NCBI GenBank assembly: GCA_016928165.1
Contig: JAFGLH010000194.1
Location: forward strand, 1-53,763
Origin: Pirellulales bacterium
GTDB taxonomy: Bacteria > Planctomycetota > Planctomycetia > Pirellulales > Thermoguttaceae
Length of the DNA: 53,763 bases
Direction of reading: 5' to 3'
Shown here: one piece after another, positions 39,772 through 48,290 of the stretch
Numbering within the stretch: the stretch's first letter is position 1
Layout: every line of letters begins with the position of its first letter
The notes under the pieces: model-generated
Seen by the model: the letters and a program-made list of their open reading frames with translations, nothing else
The model's database searches: none
What the model was told of the DNA's origin: nothing
Position numbers and translations under genes: made by a program

Positions 39772-41289
39772 TCATTCAGCCGTTTCGGGCATTTCCAGCT
39801 TTTTCGTTCGCAGGCCGACCACCGAGAGGAGCACGTACAGGGCGAAGCCGACCACGAAGGCGGTAATCGGCGGGACGGGCACGTAGTCTTTGTAGGCGGC
39901 CAGGTTCGGCAGATGATCGACGGCCCAGGGCCACTTCAACAACAGCGCCACCACGAGGTTGAACGCTCCGACGACGAAGCCCACGACCCAGGAGATCCAT
40001 CCGGCCGGATTGAATCCCGCCCTGGGGCCCGACCACTTTCGGCCGGCCATCAGGTAATCGGCCAGCATCGCGCCGCAGACCGGTCCGAAGGAGGCCCCGA
40101 TCACCTCGAAGACGCTTTTGATCTCGCCGGCGACTCCGGTGACGGCCAGGGCGATCGCCGCCGCCGCGCCGACGCCCACGGAGACAAACGGGTTGACCTT
40201 GGGCATGGTGGTCTTGAAGCTGTTGGCGGCGATGAAGGAAGCGAAGCACGCCCCGGGGAACGCCGAGATAGCCAACGCGATCCTGAAGGCATTGGTCCAC
40301 TTGTCGCCGATGATAAACCGCATCAGCTCGACCGGATTGTACTCGCCGATATTCATGCCCGGGACCATTCCGGCGCCGTACGCGCCGACGACGATAAACA
40401 TGGCGGCCCCGCCGGCCAGCACCGTGGGCAACAGAATCCCCGTTATGCCTCCGATATGCACATCCTCCTTGCTGCGGCTGTTCATGGCGATGTCGGCGCC
40501 CGCCGCGCCGGCCGTGGCGAAGAACCCCACCACGTAAATGCACATTATCCCGATGACCTGCCAGGGGGTCTGAAACTCCGGCGGCCGGGAAGCCAAATCC
40601 TTGTGCTGATGGATGTAAAGATCTTTTTCCGCTTGAATGTCGTCCATGGGATCGCGCTGCATGATGGGGTAGAGGAAGTTGGGGTCCTTTTCCCCGCGCA
40701 GGCCGCTTCCGGTGCATGCCAGCAGGACCAGCAATACAACGATCGGTATCAGGGGCAGGTACGTGCCCACGCGACCGACGTGTTTAATCCCTTTCAGGCC
40801 CACAAAGGCCGCCAGGAGGGCGAATGCCGCGGCGACCAGCCCGTGCGGCCAACCGGGGGCAACGGCGTTCCATCCAAAACATTTGCATAACATTTCAGAG
40901 ACGAAAAAGGCGTTTACCGCCAGCCAGCCGAATTGCAGCAGCCCCATCAGGAATCCGGGCATAAACAATCCACCCGCCGCTCCGTAGGTGGAAGTGCCCA
41001 CCACGTACAACGGCAGGCCGGTGCTCATTCCCAGCATCCCCGGCGCCATGTAAAAGAGGAAATGGCAAATCACCGCGGCGAGAATCAAACCAACGAACGC
41101 CCAGAAAAAACCGAGCGAAAGCGTGCCCATCGGCGGACAAGGCTTCATGCCCCCGGTAACGATGTCTTGCCAAAACACGAACCAGAGCATGACGCCCAGG
41201 TAGGCCGGCATGATTGTTTTGTACCACGGCGCTCGATTGGCAGACGGAACCGGTTTCGCCGCCGCCAAATATGAGGGTAGATTGGACAT
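39772..41289 (-). CDS. NCS1-like nucleobase:cation symporter (CodB-like)
   Basis: 505 residues with about 12 membrane segments. The N-terminal half has APWYKTIMPAYLGVMLWFVF and PLYVVGTSTYGAAGGLF, and the later block GADIAMNSRSKEDVHIGGIT resembles the helix 6-8 region of NCS1 permeases, with a DIG-like segment. A loop of about 45 residues (about 215-260, KDPNFLYPIMQRDPMDD) interrupts the centre. The likely role is uptake of cytosine, purines or a similar base; the exact substrate is open. The MFS nucleoside-type permease at 5846 could act in the same salvage route, but they are far apart. Confidence 0.85.
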   Translation of the reverse strand: MSNLPSYLAAAKPVPSANRAPWYKTIMPAYLGVMLWFVFWQDIVTGGMKPCPPMGTLSLGFFWAFVGLILAAVICHFLFYMAPGMLGMSTGLPLYVVGTSTYGAAGGLFMPGFLMGLLQFGWLAVNAFFVSEMLCKCFGWNAVAPGWPHGLVAAAFALLAAFVGLKGIKHVGRVGTYLPLIPIVVLLVLLACTGSGLRGEKDPNFLYPIMQRDPMDDIQAEKDLYIHQHKDLASRPPEFQTPWQVIGIMCIYVVGFFATAGAAGADIAMNSRSKEDVHIGGITGILLPTVLAGGAAMFIVVGAYGAGMVPGMNIGEYNPVELMRFIIGDKWTNAFRIALAISAFPGACFASFIAANSFKTTMPKVNPFVSVGVGAAAAIALAVTGVAGEIKSVFEVIGASFGPVCGAMLADYLMAGRKWSGPRAGFNPAGWISWVVGFVVGAFNLVVALLLKWPWAVDHLPNLAAYKDYVPVPPITAFVVGFALYVLLSVVGLRTKKLEMPETAE

Positions 41290-41597
41290 GGATGATCCCT
41301 CCGAGGATTATGGATTAAGAGTACAAGGTAAAAGTATACAATTTGGCCCAAGGAAGTAAATCATACCCGCCCCGCCGACCGACCGGAGTCGAAACCGAGT
41401 CTTTTTTGCGAAAAAGCGGGAAAGAAAGCCTTGACCCTCAAAGGATTCTCAGGGTACCATATCTCGCCTATTTTCTCAAGGTCAACTTGTTCTATCTCGG
41501 TCTGAGTATCGCGATGTGGCACAGCCGCCCTCGGCTGTGAAATTAACCGGGAATTCATGTGCGCAGCCGAGGGCGGCTGTGCCACGCCACGTTCGGC
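41290..41597. other. Divergent intergenic region with a repeat
   Basis: 308 bp between the NCS1 permease and the GT39-like gene. Apart from the palindromic element at 41513-41586 I see no clear promoter or riboswitch. Confidence 0.6.
41513..41586. repeat. GGCCGCCCTCGGC-type palindromic element
   Basis: Arms GATGTGGCACAGCCGCCCTC and GCAGCCGAGGGCGGCTGTGC, complementary over 20 bases with few mismatches, around AATTAACCGGGAATTC. It ends 11 bases before the ATG of the GT39-like gene. If the in-frame ATG at 41559 were used, 9 repeat-encoded residues would be added to that protein. Confidence 0.85.
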
Positions 41598-42905
41598 ATG
41601 AAACACTCGACTTGGCGACAACTTGTCCTCTTGTTCTTCGTCGCATTCCTGCTGCGATTGGCGGCCGGCGCGGTCTGGCAGTCGCGGCTCGATGGACGGT
41701 TCGCCATGGGCGACAGCGAAAGCTATTGGCAGCTTGCCCAAACCATTGTCGAAGGGCGAACGTACGTCTACGGCGAACAACGCGCGCGGGTCTTTCGCAC
41801 ACCCGGCTATCCGCTGCTGCTGGCGCCGATATTTCTCGTCGCCGACGACGGACCGACGGCCGTTTATCTTGCCCGGGCCGAAGCCGCCCTGTTTGGCGCG
41901 CTGGCGGTGCTTGCCGTCTGGTGGATCGCGTTGCTGCTGTTCGATCGGCGAGCGGCCTGGATCGCCGCGCTTTCAACGGCCTTCTACCCCGGCGCGATCG
42001 TGTTGAGCGTATTGGTTCTCAGCGAAGCCCCCTTCTGTCCATTGATGCTCTTGCAACTGGGGCTGTGCATCCTCGCCTGGAATGCCGAGACAGTGCGTCG
42101 CCGAGCCGGATGGGGATTCGCCGCCGGTTTGGCGGGCGGCGCGGCCACGCTGATGCGACCATCCTGGTTGTTGTTCACGCCGTTGGCAGCGGGAATTTTG
42201 CTGTTGTTGCAGAGGTGCAATAATAGCTGGCGGCTAACAGCCTCCGGCTCTCGCGAAAACGCTTGGCCCCATTTTCCACAGCGAATTCTTATTGCATTCA
42301 ACATGATCCTCGGTTTGGCCGTGGCAATGGCGCCGTGGTGGATCAGGAATGCGAAGCTGACCGGCCGCTTCGTGCCAACCACCATCCAGGTCGGCGCAAG
42401 CCTCTACGACGGACTAAATCCGTCGGCCGACGGTTCGAGCAATATGGCGTTCGTCGAGCGGTTCATCGCCGAGCAGCGTCTGAAGGACGATCCGGGCGAG
42501 GCCCCCTCGGTGGAGTTCGAGCGGAGGCTCGACATCCGTATGCGCGACGAGGCGTTGGCCTGGACCAAGGCGAATTCCGGCCGGGCGGCGCGTTTGGCGG
42601 GCAAGAAGTTTTTGCGAATGTGGAATATCTGGCCAAACGAGAGGAGTTTTTCCGCCTGGCCCGCCCGCCTGGCGGTCTTTTTCACGTATACCCCGCTGCT
42701 GTTTTTTGCCATAATAGGGGCATGTAGAACGTTTCGCCGAGGATGGCCGTATATATTGTGCTGGCTCCCGGCCGTATACCTGACGGCGTTGCACGTCGTG
42801 TTCGTCAGTTCGATCCGCTACCGCGAGCCGGCGATGCTGGCACTGCTGGCGCTGGCGGCCGGAGAGATCGGCTATTGGGTATCGGGATTAGGGAGTCGGC
42901 GTTAA
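41598..42905 (+). CDS. GT39/ArnT-like membrane glycosyltransferase
   Basis: 435 residues with about ten membrane segments. The first segment LVLLFFVAFLLRLAAGAVW is followed by MGDSESYWQLAQTIVEGRTY and the RVFRTPGYPLLLAP motif, the acidic first loop and Pro block of the dolichyl-phosphate-mannose/ArnT (GT39, GT83-like) superfamily. These use polyprenyl-phosphate sugars on the outer face of the membrane. Between residues about 210 and 220 (SWRLTASGS) the frame passes through a short palindrome, 42225-42249. The stop lies in GTTAAC at the left edge of the next repeat. The substrate is unknown. Confidence 0.85.
   Translation: MKHSTWRQLVLLFFVAFLLRLAAGAVWQSRLDGRFAMGDSESYWQLAQTIVEGRTYVYGEQRARVFRTPGYPLLLAPIFLVADDGPTAVYLARAEAALFGALAVLAVWWIALLLFDRRAAWIAALSTAFYPGAIVLSVLVLSEAPFCPLMLLQLGLCILAWNAETVRRRAGWGFAAGLAGGAATLMRPSWLLFTPLAAGILLLLQRCNNSWRLTASGSRENAWPHFPQRILIAFNMILGLAVAMAPWWIRNAKLTGRFVPTTIQVGASLYDGLNPSADGSSNMAFVERFIAEQRLKDDPGEAPSVEFERRLDIRMRDEALAWTKANSGRAARLAGKKFLRMWNIWPNERSFSAWPARLAVFFTYTPLLFFAIIGACRTFRRGWPYILCWLPAVYLTALHVVFVSSIRYREPAMLALLALAAGEIGYWVSGLGSRR
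42225..42249. repeat. Short palindrome inside the GT39-like gene
   Basis: AGCTGGCGGCT, three bases, AGCCTCCGGCT: imperfect 11-bp arms with two mismatches. In frame, coding for SWRLTASGS. It looks like the small in-gene palindromes seen elsewhere but is too short to be certain. Confidence 0.5.
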
Positions 42906-42906
42906 C

Positions 42907-43008
42907 AGGGGACTGTCCCGATTTTTGCGGTTCACCGCGAAAATGAGCGGTGAAGGGGACAGACACATTTTTTCGCCCTTGAAAGGGCGAAAAAATGTGC
43001 CAGTCCCC
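42907..43008. repeat. Composite palindromic element, copy B
   Basis: Reverse-complement counterpart of 5642-5785. The order here is GGGGACTGTCCC, GCGGTTCACCGCG, GGTGAAGGGGACAGACACAT and TTCGCCCTTGAAAGGGCGAA, closing with CCAGTCCCC. Length is about 102 bp, shorter than copy A because it lacks a block near the centre. Confidence 0.88.
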
Positions 43009-43136
43009 GGCCTGTGTGTGAAAATTAAGATTGTTCGACACCCGAACCCCGAACGCCCAAAAATCAGCCACGGAGGGCCTGATCCATTCTCGACCGAGCC
43101 GTAAACCTCTGTTGGGCTTGTTTCAAGTGGATCGTC

Positions 43137-46100
43137 GTGCCGGCGGTTGTCATCGGCGCGGTGGCCGTCCCGTTCTTGCTCCGCCGCGTCGACGATGAGG
43201 TCCGCTGCCGGGTCGAACGGCTGATCGCCGAACACTATAGCGGCCTGAAGGTCGGCGTCCGCTCTGCCCGCTTGGTCCAAGGCGAGGGCATCAGGGTCTA
43301 CGATCTGACGATCGTCGATCCCGCGGCCGAGGGACCGCGGGCGGAACTGCTCCACGTCGAGGAGATGCGGCTGGAGTGTTCGACCGATTGGCGGGAGCTG
43401 CTAGACGGCGACGTTCCCGTCAGCCGTATTACGATCCGCCGGCCGACGCTCCGCGCTACCCGGCGGCCGGACGGCGAGTGGGGCACTCGCGGTTTGTTTC
43501 CTCCGCCGCGGTTCAGCGATCGGCCGCCGCCGGTGGCGGTGCAAGAGGGCGCGATCGAGATGTTCGATCCGCAGAAGGAGCCGGCGGCCTCGTTCACTTT
43601 GCGAGACTTGAACTTCACGCTCGACGCCCCATCGGCGGATGCAGCCGGCGCGCCGCCCGGCGGGCGACGGTTGCGGGGAACGCTGGCCGGGGACGGATTC
43701 CGGTCGTTGAGTTTCGAGGGGTGGAGCAATTTCCACGCCCCCGCCTATTCCATTAGCGGTCGGGTCGAGGGACTGGCGGTCTCGCCGGAGTTGCGCCGCC
43801 GACTGCCCTGGCGTCCGCCGAAAGGGGCCGAAGTCTTCGAGAGCTTGCGCGGCGAGGGCGATATGCATTTCACCGTCGGCTACGATCCAAAGGCGGACCG
43901 GCCGTATAACTTCAATGTGGCGGGCCGTCTTGCAAGGGGTAGAATAGACGACTCCAGGCTGCCGCACGCGATGACCGAAATCGCCGTCTCGATCCGCGCC
44001 GACAACGGCGGAACGACGATCGAAAACCTCACGGCCAAGATCGGACAGGCCACGCTGCGGATGGACTGCCGCCGCTTCGGCTACGCCGCCGACGCTCCGC
44101 TCCGTTTGACGGCCGAGGTCCGCAAGTTGGAATTGGACCGCGCGCTGTTGAAAATCCTCCCCTTGTCGTTGCAGGATCAATGGTACAAGCTCCTACCCGC
44201 GGGCCGCGTGGACGCCGACGTGCGATTGGATTTCGACGGCCGCCGCTGGCGGCCGGAAATCTCCGCGCGCTATCTGAACGCCTCGCTGACGCACCACAAG
44301 TTTCCCTATCGGCTGGAACACGGCAAAGGAACGCTGGAGTTGAAGGAAAACTCGCTGCGGGCGAATCTAGTCGCCTACAGCGGCAGCCAGCCGGTTCGCC
44401 TGACGGCCGAAATGGCCCACCCGTTTAACGATCCGGTCGGTTGGTTCGAGGCCAAGGGGGACAACATCCAACTCGACGAGGCGTTGATCTCAGCCTTGCC
44501 CGAGAAATCGCGCGCGGTGGTCCGCTCGCTCGATCCCCGCGGCTCGGTAAACTTCTATCTGCGAATGTGGAAAGAGCGGGCCGACGAACCGCTGCATCAA
44601 CATCTGCTGGTCGGCCCGAACCGCTGCACGGTGCGGTTCGCCAAGTTCCCATATCCGTTGGCGAACGTCCGCGGAAGGATCGAGATGATCGACGGCAACT
44701 GGACGTTCCAACACTTCGAGGGGACCAACGACACGGCGCGGATAACGTGCCAGGGACGACTGACCTCGGGACTGCAAGGTAAAGAGCTGGTGTTAAACTT
44801 CACGGGCCGGGACGTGCCGCTGGAAGAAGAGCTTCGCGACGCGCTCAGCCCGCACTTAAAGCAGATATGGCTCGACATGCAGCCGCGCGGCACCGTGGAT
44901 CTGACCGCCGAGGTCCGCTACCTGGCCGAGCGGCAACAGTTCAGCGTCGGCGTCCGCGCCGAGCCGCAGCCGCAATCGACTTCGATCGAGCCAATGCGGC
45001 TCCCCTATCGGCTCGAACGGCTCGAAGGGGTGTTCGTCTATCGCGACGGACACGTCGACTTCGAGCGCTGCAAGGCCGAGCACGGAGCGGTGAAGATCGC
45101 CGCGAAGGGGCACTGCGATTTTCAACCCGAGGGACGGTGGCAAGCCCGCTTCGATCGTTTTTCGGTCGATCGGCTCCGCGTCGACCGGGAATTGGTCCAA
45201 GCCCTGCCGCCGAAATTGAAAAAGGCCGCCGCGGCGCTGAACCCGACCGGTCCGATAAACCTCGGCGGCAGTCTCGACGTGCGACGTTCCGGCCGGCCCG
45301 GGGAACCGCCCGAATTGCAGTGGGACGCGACCGTAGGACTGCAACGGAACGGGTTGCAATGCGGCGGCCTGGCGCTGAAGAACGTTTGCGGAGAGATTAC
45401 CCTCCGCGGCGCGACGGACGCCGAACGCGTGCGCTGCGTCGGCGAGTTGGCCCTCGACTCGGTCGGCTACAAAAATTTTCAAGCCACCGACCTGCGGGGA
45501 CCGATCTGGATCGGCGACGACCGCATCCTTCTCGGCTCGTGGGTTGATCGCCGCGAGGGGGCCGGCCTGGGCCGAAAGCCGCGGCCGCTGACCGCGGAGT
45601 TGTTCGGCGGCGCTTGCGTCGTCGACGGCTGGATCATGTCGTCGGCCGAGCCGCACTACGCGGTCAACGCCACGTTGATCGACGCCGACTTGGCCCGCTG
45701 CGCCAGCGAAGTCATGGCCGGCCGCCAGCGGCTGCGGGGAAAGATCACCGCCACGGCCGACGTCAGCGGCCGGGGCTGGTCGCGGAACTCGTTGACCGGG
45801 CGCGGCACTATCCGCCTCTCGCAAGGCGACGTCTACGAATTGCCGGTGATGATCTCGCTGTTGAAAATCCTCAGCATCCGACCCCCCGACCAAAACGCCT
45901 TCAGCGACGGCAGCGTCAGCTATCGCATCGAGGGAGAGCACATCTACTTCGACCAGATCGACTTCCGCGGCGACGCGATCAGCCTCCGCGGCAAGGGGGA
46001 AATGGATTTTCAATCGGCGATCAAGCTCAGCTTCTATACGCTCGTCGGACGCGGAGAGCTGGAGTTGCCGCTGGTCAAGCACGTCTTTCGCGGGGCCAGC

Positions 46101-46220
46101 CAACAGCTTATGCTGATACACGTCGACGGCACCCTGCAGGAGCCTCAAACGCGCAAGGAGGCCCTGCCGATCGTCACACAGGCGCTAGAACAAATTAGCA
46201 AGGAATTGCAGAGGAAGTAG
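43137..46220 (+). CDS. Large AsmA-like protein
   Basis: 1027 residues. The N-terminus is a membrane segment (AVVIGAVAVPFLL), then RVDDEVRCRVERLIAEHYSG begins a long beta-rich chain with repeated blocks (for example RPTLRATRRPDGEWGTRGLF, GSVNFYLRMWKERADEP and GRGTIRLSQGDVYELP) typical of the AsmA/TamB/YhdP group of envelope proteins, which are thought to form lipid-conducting grooves. The only usable start is GTG at 43137; the frame is open to a TGA at 43080 but holds no ATG, GTG or TTG, and the reading NLCWACFKWIVVPAVVIGAV suggests the original N-terminus was a few residues longer. The gene follows a repeat element. Confidence 0.85.
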   Translation: MPAVVIGAVAVPFLLRRVDDEVRCRVERLIAEHYSGLKVGVRSARLVQGEGIRVYDLTIVDPAAEGPRAELLHVEEMRLECSTDWRELLDGDVPVSRITIRRPTLRATRRPDGEWGTRGLFPPPRFSDRPPPVAVQEGAIEMFDPQKEPAASFTLRDLNFTLDAPSADAAGAPPGGRRLRGTLAGDGFRSLSFEGWSNFHAPAYSISGRVEGLAVSPELRRRLPWRPPKGAEVFESLRGEGDMHFTVGYDPKADRPYNFNVAGRLARGRIDDSRLPHAMTEIAVSIRADNGGTTIENLTAKIGQATLRMDCRRFGYAADAPLRLTAEVRKLELDRALLKILPLSLQDQWYKLLPAGRVDADVRLDFDGRRWRPEISARYLNASLTHHKFPYRLEHGKGTLELKENSLRANLVAYSGSQPVRLTAEMAHPFNDPVGWFEAKGDNIQLDEALISALPEKSRAVVRSLDPRGSVNFYLRMWKERADEPLHQHLLVGPNRCTVRFAKFPYPLANVRGRIEMIDGNWTFQHFEGTNDTARITCQGRLTSGLQGKELVLNFTGRDVPLEEELRDALSPHLKQIWLDMQPRGTVDLTAEVRYLAERQQFSVGVRAEPQPQSTSIEPMRLPYRLERLEGVFVYRDGHVDFERCKAEHGAVKIAAKGHCDFQPEGRWQARFDRFSVDRLRVDRELVQALPPKLKKAAAALNPTGPINLGGSLDVRRSGRPGEPPELQWDATVGLQRNGLQCGGLALKNVCGEITLRGATDAERVRCVGELALDSVGYKNFQATDLRGPIWIGDDRILLGSWVDRREGAGLGRKPRPLTAELFGGACVVDGWIMSSAEPHYAVNATLIDADLARCASEVMAGRQRLRGKITATADVSGRGWSRNSLTGRGTIRLSQGDVYELPVMISLLKILSIRPPDQNAFSDGSVSYRIEGEHIYFDQIDFRGDAISLRGKGEMDFQSAIKLSFYTLVGRGELELPLVKHVFRGASQQLMLIHVDGTLQEPQTRKEALPIVTQALEQISKELQRK

Positions 46221-46228
46221 TGGCCATT

Positions 46229-46300
46229 GGCCCGTAGGCCGGGTTGAACACCCGGCGGTAATCAAGTTTATCAAGTGCCGGGTCACGCCCTGGCCCATCC
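46229..46300. repeat. Possible GTAGGCCGGGTT-type element
   Basis: CCCGTAGGCCGGGTTGAACA followed by CCCGGC and a later GCCGGGTCACGCCCTGG. The opening GTAGGCCGGGTT is also found at 35043-35054 in the last codons of carB. Inverted structure is weak. Confidence 0.35.
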
Positions 46301-46315
46301 ACCGACCGCTAATTC

Positions 46316-46570
46316 ATGTGTATCGATCCCACGGTAGTACGCGCCGTCGACATACAGCTCCGGCAGGTCTATCATAATCGAAAGGCCGAGGCCGCCTCGG
46401 GCGTCAGCCCGCCGGACGGCGAAGACCACGAATCGGACCAGCGCGACGCCGACGGCCGACTTTTGTACGACGTTCCGACGCGGCGGAAATCATCGCCCGG
46501 CGCGACCCAGCCGCGCAAAACCAAGGACCATCGAAATCAAAGCGGAAACCTGCTCGACGAGACCGGATGA
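46316..46570 (+). CDS. Small hydrophilic protein, hypothetical
   Basis: 84 residues: MCIDPTVVRAVDIQLRQVYH then a long charged, probably disordered tail rich in Asp, Arg and Glu. Third codon positions are strongly GC-biased, as in neighbouring genes, and it ends 20 bases before the dapF start. No signal peptide, membrane segment or domain is seen, and no ribosome binding site precedes the ATG. I do not recognise it; it could still be chance. Confidence 0.45.
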   Translation: MCIDPTVVRAVDIQLRQVYHNRKAEAASGVSPPDGEDHESDQRDADGRLLYDVPTRRKSSPGATQPRKTKDHRNQSGNLLDETG

Positions 46571-46590
46571 AACGTCTATAGGGGGGAACG

Positions 46591-47460
46591 ATGCGGTTTA
46601 CCAAGATGCAGGGGGCGGGCAACGACTACGTATACGTCGATTGCTTCGAGCAACCTCCGCCCGAGCGGCCGGAAGAACTGGCCCGCCTCATCTCCGACCG
46701 GCATTACGGCGTCGGCGGCGACGGACTGATACTGATCTGCCCCAGCGATTCGGCCGACGCGCGAATGAGAATTTTCAACGCCGACGGCTCGGAAGCCGAA
46801 ATGTGCGGCAACGGCGTCCGCTGCGTGGCAAAATATATCTACGAGCACGGCATCCGCCGCAAGGAAAAGTTGCGCGTCGAGACCGGCCGGGGAGTTCTCG
46901 ATCTGGAACTGAAAGTGGCTGACGACAAAGTGCGCCGCGTGCGGGTAGACATGGGCGAGCCGATCCTCGAAGCGGCCCGAATCCCGGTTGTTTTGCCCGA
47001 TTCTGTAGGACAGGTTGTCAACCTGTCCGGTATGGTGGGACAGGTTGACAACCTGTCCTACGTGGACCCGCGGGTGACTTGCGTCTCGATGGGCAATCCC
47101 CACGCGGTGTTCTATTGTCGAGACGTTTCCTCGGTTCCGTTGGAGCGGATCGGACCGCACGTCGAGCGGCAGCCGATTTTTCCCCGGCGGATAAACGTCC
47201 ATTTCGTGCAGGTTAACTCTCCAACCGAAGCGACGATGCGGACCTGGGAACGGGGGAGCGGGGCGACGCTGGCCTGCGGCACGGGGGCATGCGCCGTGTG
47301 CGTGGCAGGGGTGTTGACCGGGCGGACGGAACGCAGCTTGCTAGCCCACCTGCCCGGCGGCGACCTGGAATTGCACTGGGCCGACGACAACCACGTATAC
47401 ATGACCGGCGATGCGGTGGAGGTTTTTAGTGGTCAGTGGCCAGTGGTCAGTGGCCAGTAA
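46591..47460 (+). CDS. dapF: Diaminopimelate epimerase with repeat-derived insert
   Basis: 289 residues. It converts LL- to meso-diaminopimelate for lysine and peptidoglycan. The two catalytic Cys motifs are EMCGNGVRC (Cys 72) and LACGTGACA (Cys 229), with GNPHAVF between. Residues 139-157 (VGQVVNLSGMVGQVDNLSY) are encoded by a 57-bp perfect inverted repeat inserted in frame in the loop before VTCVSMGNPHAV, between the two halves of the enzyme. The C-terminus (SGQWPVVSGQ) comes from a 14-bp tandem repeat. A GGGGGGA ribosome binding site precedes the ATG. The insertion is away from the catalytic Cys residues, so activity is plausible. The acyltransferase gene follows. Confidence 0.97.
   Translation: MRFTKMQGAGNDYVYVDCFEQPPPERPEELARLISDRHYGVGGDGLILICPSDSADARMRIFNADGSEAEMCGNGVRCVAKYIYEHGIRRKEKLRVETGRGVLDLELKVADDKVRRVRVDMGEPILEAARIPVVLPDSVGQVVNLSGMVGQVDNLSYVDPRVTCVSMGNPHAVFYCRDVSSVPLERIGPHVERQPIFPRRINVHFVQVNSPTEATMRTWERGSGATLACGTGACAVCVAGVLTGRTERSLLAHLPGGDLELHWADDNHVYMTGDAVEVFSGQWPVVSGQ
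47005..47061. repeat. 57-bp perfect inverted repeat inside dapF
   Basis: Arms of 24 bp are perfectly complementary (47005-47028 and 47038-47061; ends GTAGGACAGGTTG and CAACCTGTCCTAC), with a 9-bp centre (GGTATGGTG). Total 57 bp, exactly 19 codons, in register with the dapF frame. Shares the GTAGG...CCTAC terminal bases with two other families here. Confidence 0.97.
47428..47455. repeat. 14-bp tandem repeat at the dapF 3' end
   Basis: AGTGGTCAGTGGCC occurs twice in direct tandem and runs into the stop codon. It encodes SGQWPVVSGQ. After the stop a run of CACTACCCATTA-like units continues to about 47545, probably a degenerate part of the same kind of sequence. Confidence 0.85.
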
Positions 47461-47561
47461 GGCGGCAATGCAACTGCTACCCCAACATATACTTCACTAC
47501 CCACCATCCACTACCCATTACCCACTACGCACTACCCATTGACCTCTGGTCCCTGTCCCCT

Positions 47562-48266
47562 ATGAAAATCGACAGCCCACTGCTGAACAAGTTCGGCGGC
47601 CTGTTGGCCGCCTCTGCGGTGCGCTGGTGGATGAACACGCTGGACTACAAGGTTGCCTACTACGACCGACGCATCGACCCCTTTTTTTCCGATTGCCGGG
47701 GACAGAAGATATACATATTCTGGCACGAATACATTCTTTTTCCGCTCTACTTGCGGGGTCACTGCAATCTGGCGATGTTGCTGAGCCGGCACCGCGACGC
47801 GGAGATACTCTCGCACGTAGCGCGCCATTTCGGCTTCGATTTCGTGCGCGGCTCGACCCGGCGGGGCGGCGTCTCAGCGCTTAGGCAGTTGTTGGCCCGC
47901 AGCCGGCGGATGCACCTGACGATCACCCCCGACGGCCCGCGCGGTCCGCGACGGCGGTTGGCCCCGGGATGCGTTTATCTGGCCTCGAAGCTGGGGATGC
48001 CGCTGATTGTGATGGGCTGGGGCTACGATCGGCCGTGGCGGGTCCGCGGCGCGTGGGACCAATTCGCCATTCCCCGTCCCGGCTCCCGCGCCCGGGCGAT
48101 CCCCAGCGGCGAGATATTCGTTCCGCCCGACCTCGACCGCGACGGATTGGAGCATTACCGGCAAAGAATTGAACGGCTCTTGAATCGTTTGACATCGGAG
48201 GCCGAATCCTGGGCCGCCTCCGGCGCGCGGAAGCGAGGCCAGATGAGCGTCGGTCGTTACGGATGA
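47562..48266 (+). CDS. DUF374-type lysophospholipid acyltransferase
   Basis: 234 residues. DUF374 acyltransferases are related to the LpxL/PlsC superfamily. Seen: the HX4D-like region IFWHEYILFPLY (residues about 48-60), FVRGSTRRGGVSALRQLL (about 90-107) and ITPDGPRGPRRRLAPG (about 117-132), all characteristic. The N-terminus is amphipathic. Possibly an outer-membrane lipid A or phospholipid acyl transfer step. The ATG at 47562 is chosen because it begins the domain after the tandem repeats of the dapF end. It follows dapF by about 100 bases. Confidence 0.88.
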   Translation: MKIDSPLLNKFGGLLAASAVRWWMNTLDYKVAYYDRRIDPFFSDCRGQKIYIFWHEYILFPLYLRGHCNLAMLLSRHRDAEILSHVARHFGFDFVRGSTRRGGVSALRQLLARSRRMHLTITPDGPRGPRRRLAPGCVYLASKLGMPLIVMGWGYDRPWRVRGAWDQFAIPRPGSRARAIPSGEIFVPPDLDRDGLEHYRQRIERLLNRLTSEAESWAASGARKRGQMSVGRYG

Positions 48267-48290
48267 CGCGGCGCAGCCGGGGCGACCGTG

